Shown piece after piece: positions 36,295-64,000 of a DNA stretch of 64,000 bases. The stretch is taken from NCBI RefSeq assembly GCF_028372415.1, contig NC_092878.1:1749001-1813000 (forward strand). The letters run 5' to 3'. How positions within the stretch are numbered: position 1 is the first letter of the stretch; each line of letters opens with the position of its first letter. The stretch comes from Notamacropus eugenii. Its lineage: Eukaryota; Chordata; Mammalia; Diprotodontia; Macropodidae. Below the pieces are notes generated by a model. That model was not told the origin of the DNA, did not search any database, and worked only from the letters and a program-made list of their open reading frames with translations. Made by a program: the position numbers and the translations under genes.

Positions 36295-36303
36295 TATAAA
36301 TTA
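36295..36303 (+). promoter_or_regulatory. TATA box of PII
   Basis: TATAAATTA sits in a block shared with human PII (CACATTATAAAA in human). It predicts initiation about 25-30 bp downstream, near 36325. Confidence 0.75.
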
Positions 36304-36353
36304 GAGCTTACACTTGGTGGGGATATCTGTACTATAGGGTACTTTGCAGGGGA

Positions 36354-36410
36354 ATGTGAGTTGTAGCTTAACTTTAATTGGACTTCTCCATGACTTCTGC
36401 CATTCTGTAG
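36354..36410 (+). promoter_or_regulatory. Two micro upstream ORFs in the PII-specific 5' UTR
   Basis: ATG at 36354 is followed directly by TGA (start-stop ORF, G at -3). A second ATG at 36390 opens a six-codon ORF whose TAG is 36408-36410, the very AG of the common 3' splice site. Both are present only in transcripts from PII and are removed when a distal first exon splices in. Any effect on translation is inferred. Confidence 0.5.
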
Positions 36411-36448
36411 GCTTTCAAACAGTATTCCCCGAAAGCAAGAAAGACAAG

Positions 36449-62112
<25,664 letters not shown>

Positions 62113-62114
<2 letters not shown>

Positions 62115-62118
62115 TAAA
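62113..62118 (+). terminator. AATAAA overlapping the CYP19A1 stop codon
   Basis: AATAAA starts on the last two bases of the TAA stop. Use as a poly(A) signal would give an almost UTR-less mRNA and is doubtful. The only other candidate I noticed downstream is ATTAAA at 63417-63422. The true 3' end may lie at that site or beyond the window. Confidence 0.3.
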
Positions 62119-63494
62119 GATGATTATTCAGCATCTTCTTGAGAATATTCCTCATCTGTAGTTCATCTGACAAACATCCACCCTTCCCAGGTAGTATCAT
62201 TCTTATGGTGAATATTTAGCTACCTATAATATTTTTCAGACCCAGGACTTACAGGTTGTCAGCAAACTGGAATTCTGTCGGCTTCAAACCTCGATAACAA
62301 ATTAAGGGAAAAAGCATTTTGTTGTTTTGTTTTGTTTTGTTTTGGGTGAAAAATGTTAACAGAGAAAAACTAGCCTTTTTTAAGGACCCAATTCCACAGA
62401 TGTACTTTGGGAAGGATAGACCCCCAGTAAATCTCAATTCTGAATTGGTATGGGATCTCTGGTGACCTATCTTTAAGAGCTTTTGGATGACTTGCAGATA
62501 TTATTTAAGGCTGTATGTACCCAAGCAGAATGAATTGGAGATCTCAAGCAACTATCTAGGTGATTTGGGCAAAAGAAATCTGTTATGGATAAAAAAGGAT
62601 TTGGGCATGAGTCATCCAGCTTTTCCTACACAGATTAAATTTAACAGACAAATGTTTAAAAATGCAGCATTTGACCTTATGTGTACACAACCACAAACTA
62701 TGTACAGTTAATGCTTGATTATCCATTGTAGAAGGTCAATCAGCTACAGGGGGGGGAAAACACATGTTATATTCTCAAGTTGAATATGAAGACTTTTACA
62801 TTATCTAAATCTTATGGCACTTGTATGGATAATGGAGAGTTGACTATGAAATGTTAAAATTATAACTATATTGAAATCATTTAACATATGTCTATATACT
62901 CACTCCTTGAGGTTGGAGGGGAGACAGGAGAAATGAATTCTAATTTTTCTGTGCCCTGACTCTTGAGTTGGTACAAACTCTTCCAGAATCTATCTCCTAT
63001 CCTCTTCATCTACTCTCACTTATCCTCCTTTTCCTCATGCCATCCTTTCTTCCTAGCTTCTTCATCCTGTCCCTGAATAACCCCAAACATAAGGTGACAA
63101 ATGAACGGAGAACCAAGTTAAGGTGGAAGCCGTTCCAGTCTTTTTTTTTCCTACCTCAGAGCTTCTGCACATCAAAGAATGAAGTAAAGATTTGGCAGTT
63201 GCATGGTTAATTTCACCACTGTATAGACAATGAACAAGATTTGCACTTAAATGTGTAGAATGGCTGTCCACAGTAATCAAAATGAGTAATTACTAAAGAT
63301 CCACTTGAATTTCTACCCTGCAGACATTGTGGCTACAGTTAAATAATACTACGCAAACATGTAAAACTGAAAATGTCACTGTTCCCTAGACATTTGTAAA
63401 TATTCAGATAGTTGGCATTAAATAGACCAATTATCCTGGTATTTGACTGAATTGTTCAGTTTTCATCCTGAAGACTGGTATTGTATAGACCTAG
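62115..63494 (+). other. CYP19A1: Probable CYP19A1 3' UTR
   Basis: This AT-rich sequence follows the stop and has no ORF resembling a gene. It includes a (TTTTG)4-5 run near 62322-62343 and a poly-T run near 63141. Human CYP19A1 has a long 3' UTR, so continuity with the transcript is likely but not provable from sequence alone. Confidence 0.5.
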
Positions 63495-63640
63495 TTTATG
63501 TAAGGGAAAAGACTATAAGCTCCTAGGAGGCAGAGAATATGTTCTGTATTTTTATTTTGTATTCTTCATGCAGCATCTAGTACAGTGTGGAAAGTACTAC
63601 ACACAATGAGTACTCAGTAAGCATTAGTGACTGATGCCAG
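63495..63640 (+). mobile_element. L2 3' end downstream of CYP19A1
   Basis: ACTATAAGCTCCTAGGAGGC (63510) followed by a GTACTCAGTAAGCATTAGTG tail matches the sense L2 3' end. It may lie inside the gene's 3' UTR. Confidence 0.6.
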
Positions 63641-64000
63641 GAGCCAAGTAAAAGTGCAGAGCTGAGGCAATTATCCAGAGAATTCAGGGAATGGGTACCA
63701 GCTACTTAAAAAAAAGATGGTTTTATTATCTTAAATTGTTTAGATTGCCTGCATGACTCAGGTTCACTAGATAATTGCCCAACCATTCACTTACTTATGT
63801 CTTCATAAACATGGGTACATCTGGAGCCAGAGTGATAAAGTCACGGTTCTGTAAACAATTCGGACCCTCAAAAAGAGCACTGGCATTTTAGATTGGCATT
63901 AGTCTCATTGTTTGCTATGCTTAGATTCACTCAGTGCTTACTGCCCTTATCTTGTCTTGGCTTCTCTCTGGATCTACATAATTCAGACGAGGCAGGCTTG

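Larger units (their letters stand above)
36029..36410 (+). promoter_or_regulatory. CYP19A1: CYP19A1 proximal promoter PII and its 5' UTR
   Basis: The 400 bp upstream of exon 2 align by eye, from memory, with human ovary/testis promoter II. Shared blocks include CTCTGGAATGA (36051), TGCACGTCACTC (36110), CCAAGGTCAG (36197), TTGACTTGTAAC (36249) and ATTATAAA (36293). With the TATA box at 36295 the start site is expected near 36325. That puts the nuclear-receptor site at about -128 and the CRE-like site at about -215, close to the human positions. Expression is probably cAMP/SF-1 driven in gonads. The upstream human CRE-like element TGAAGTCA aligns with TGAGCTCA (36029-36036), and the TATA-like block assigned to human promoter I.3 aligns with a degraded TTATTTTGG, so I.3 use is doubtful here. 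Confidence 0.85.

Noticed and set aside
36344..36448. In-frame N-terminal extension of aromatase upstream of its ATG
   Set aside because: The frame is open back to 36338 but contains no ATG; only TTG could start it. The MILEMLNP start matches the known aromatase N terminus.

Overview
The window is vertebrate nuclear DNA, most probably from a marsupial. It carries one recognisable gene: CYP19A1 (aromatase, oestrogen synthase) on the + strand. All nine coding exons (the counterparts of human exons 2-10) are present between 36,449 and 62,114, each with GT/AG borders. Joined on paper they give 502 codons plus a TAA. The internal coding exons have the lengths and phases I know for human CYP19A1 (151, 155, 177, 115, 115, 163 and 242 nt), so no frameshift or missing exon is visible. 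Heme-binding, I-helix and substrate-pocket residues are all kept, so this looks like a working gene. The marsupial assignment rests on the repeats: abundant tRNA-derived CORE-SINEs, long L2 and CR1/L3 remnants, a half-L1-like element, and divergence from human aromatase. The species cannot be named.

Layout. 1-36,000: upstream flank or first intron, built almost entirely of interspersed repeats. These include an L1/HAL1-like element (about 1,000-4,131, minus), CR1/L3 pieces, L2 in both orientations (largest 20,160-21,770 and possibly on to 23,000), a palindromic MITE at 25,331, and a 5' fragment of L1 with target-site duplication at 29,761-30,723. A GC- and CpG-rich island at 31,216-31,800 ends in a TATA box and is the best candidate for an undescribed alternative first exon or promoter. 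36,029-36,410: the gonadal-type proximal promoter (PII), with CRE-like site, SF-1/LRH-1 site and TATA box at spacings matching human, followed by the common 3' splice site exactly 38 nt before the ATG. 36,411-62,114: exons 2-10 and introns. 62,115-64,000: 3' UTR and possibly flank, with an L2 3' end.

How it fits together. Distal, tissue-specific first exons (none identified with certainty) would splice into the acceptor at 36,410/36,411. PII transcripts read straight through that acceptor and so carry extra 5' UTR with two tiny upstream ORFs. All transcripts encode the same ER-membrane P450.

Unusual local structures include a five-copy 57-bp minisatellite 100 bp after exon 6, three copies of a 25-bp repeat in intron 5, a telomere-repeat tract inside a SINE in intron 3, and an 82-bp segment present twice 2 kb apart at about 95% identity. 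No tRNA or rRNA gene, CRISPR array, endogenous retrovirus or novel multigene system could be supported.
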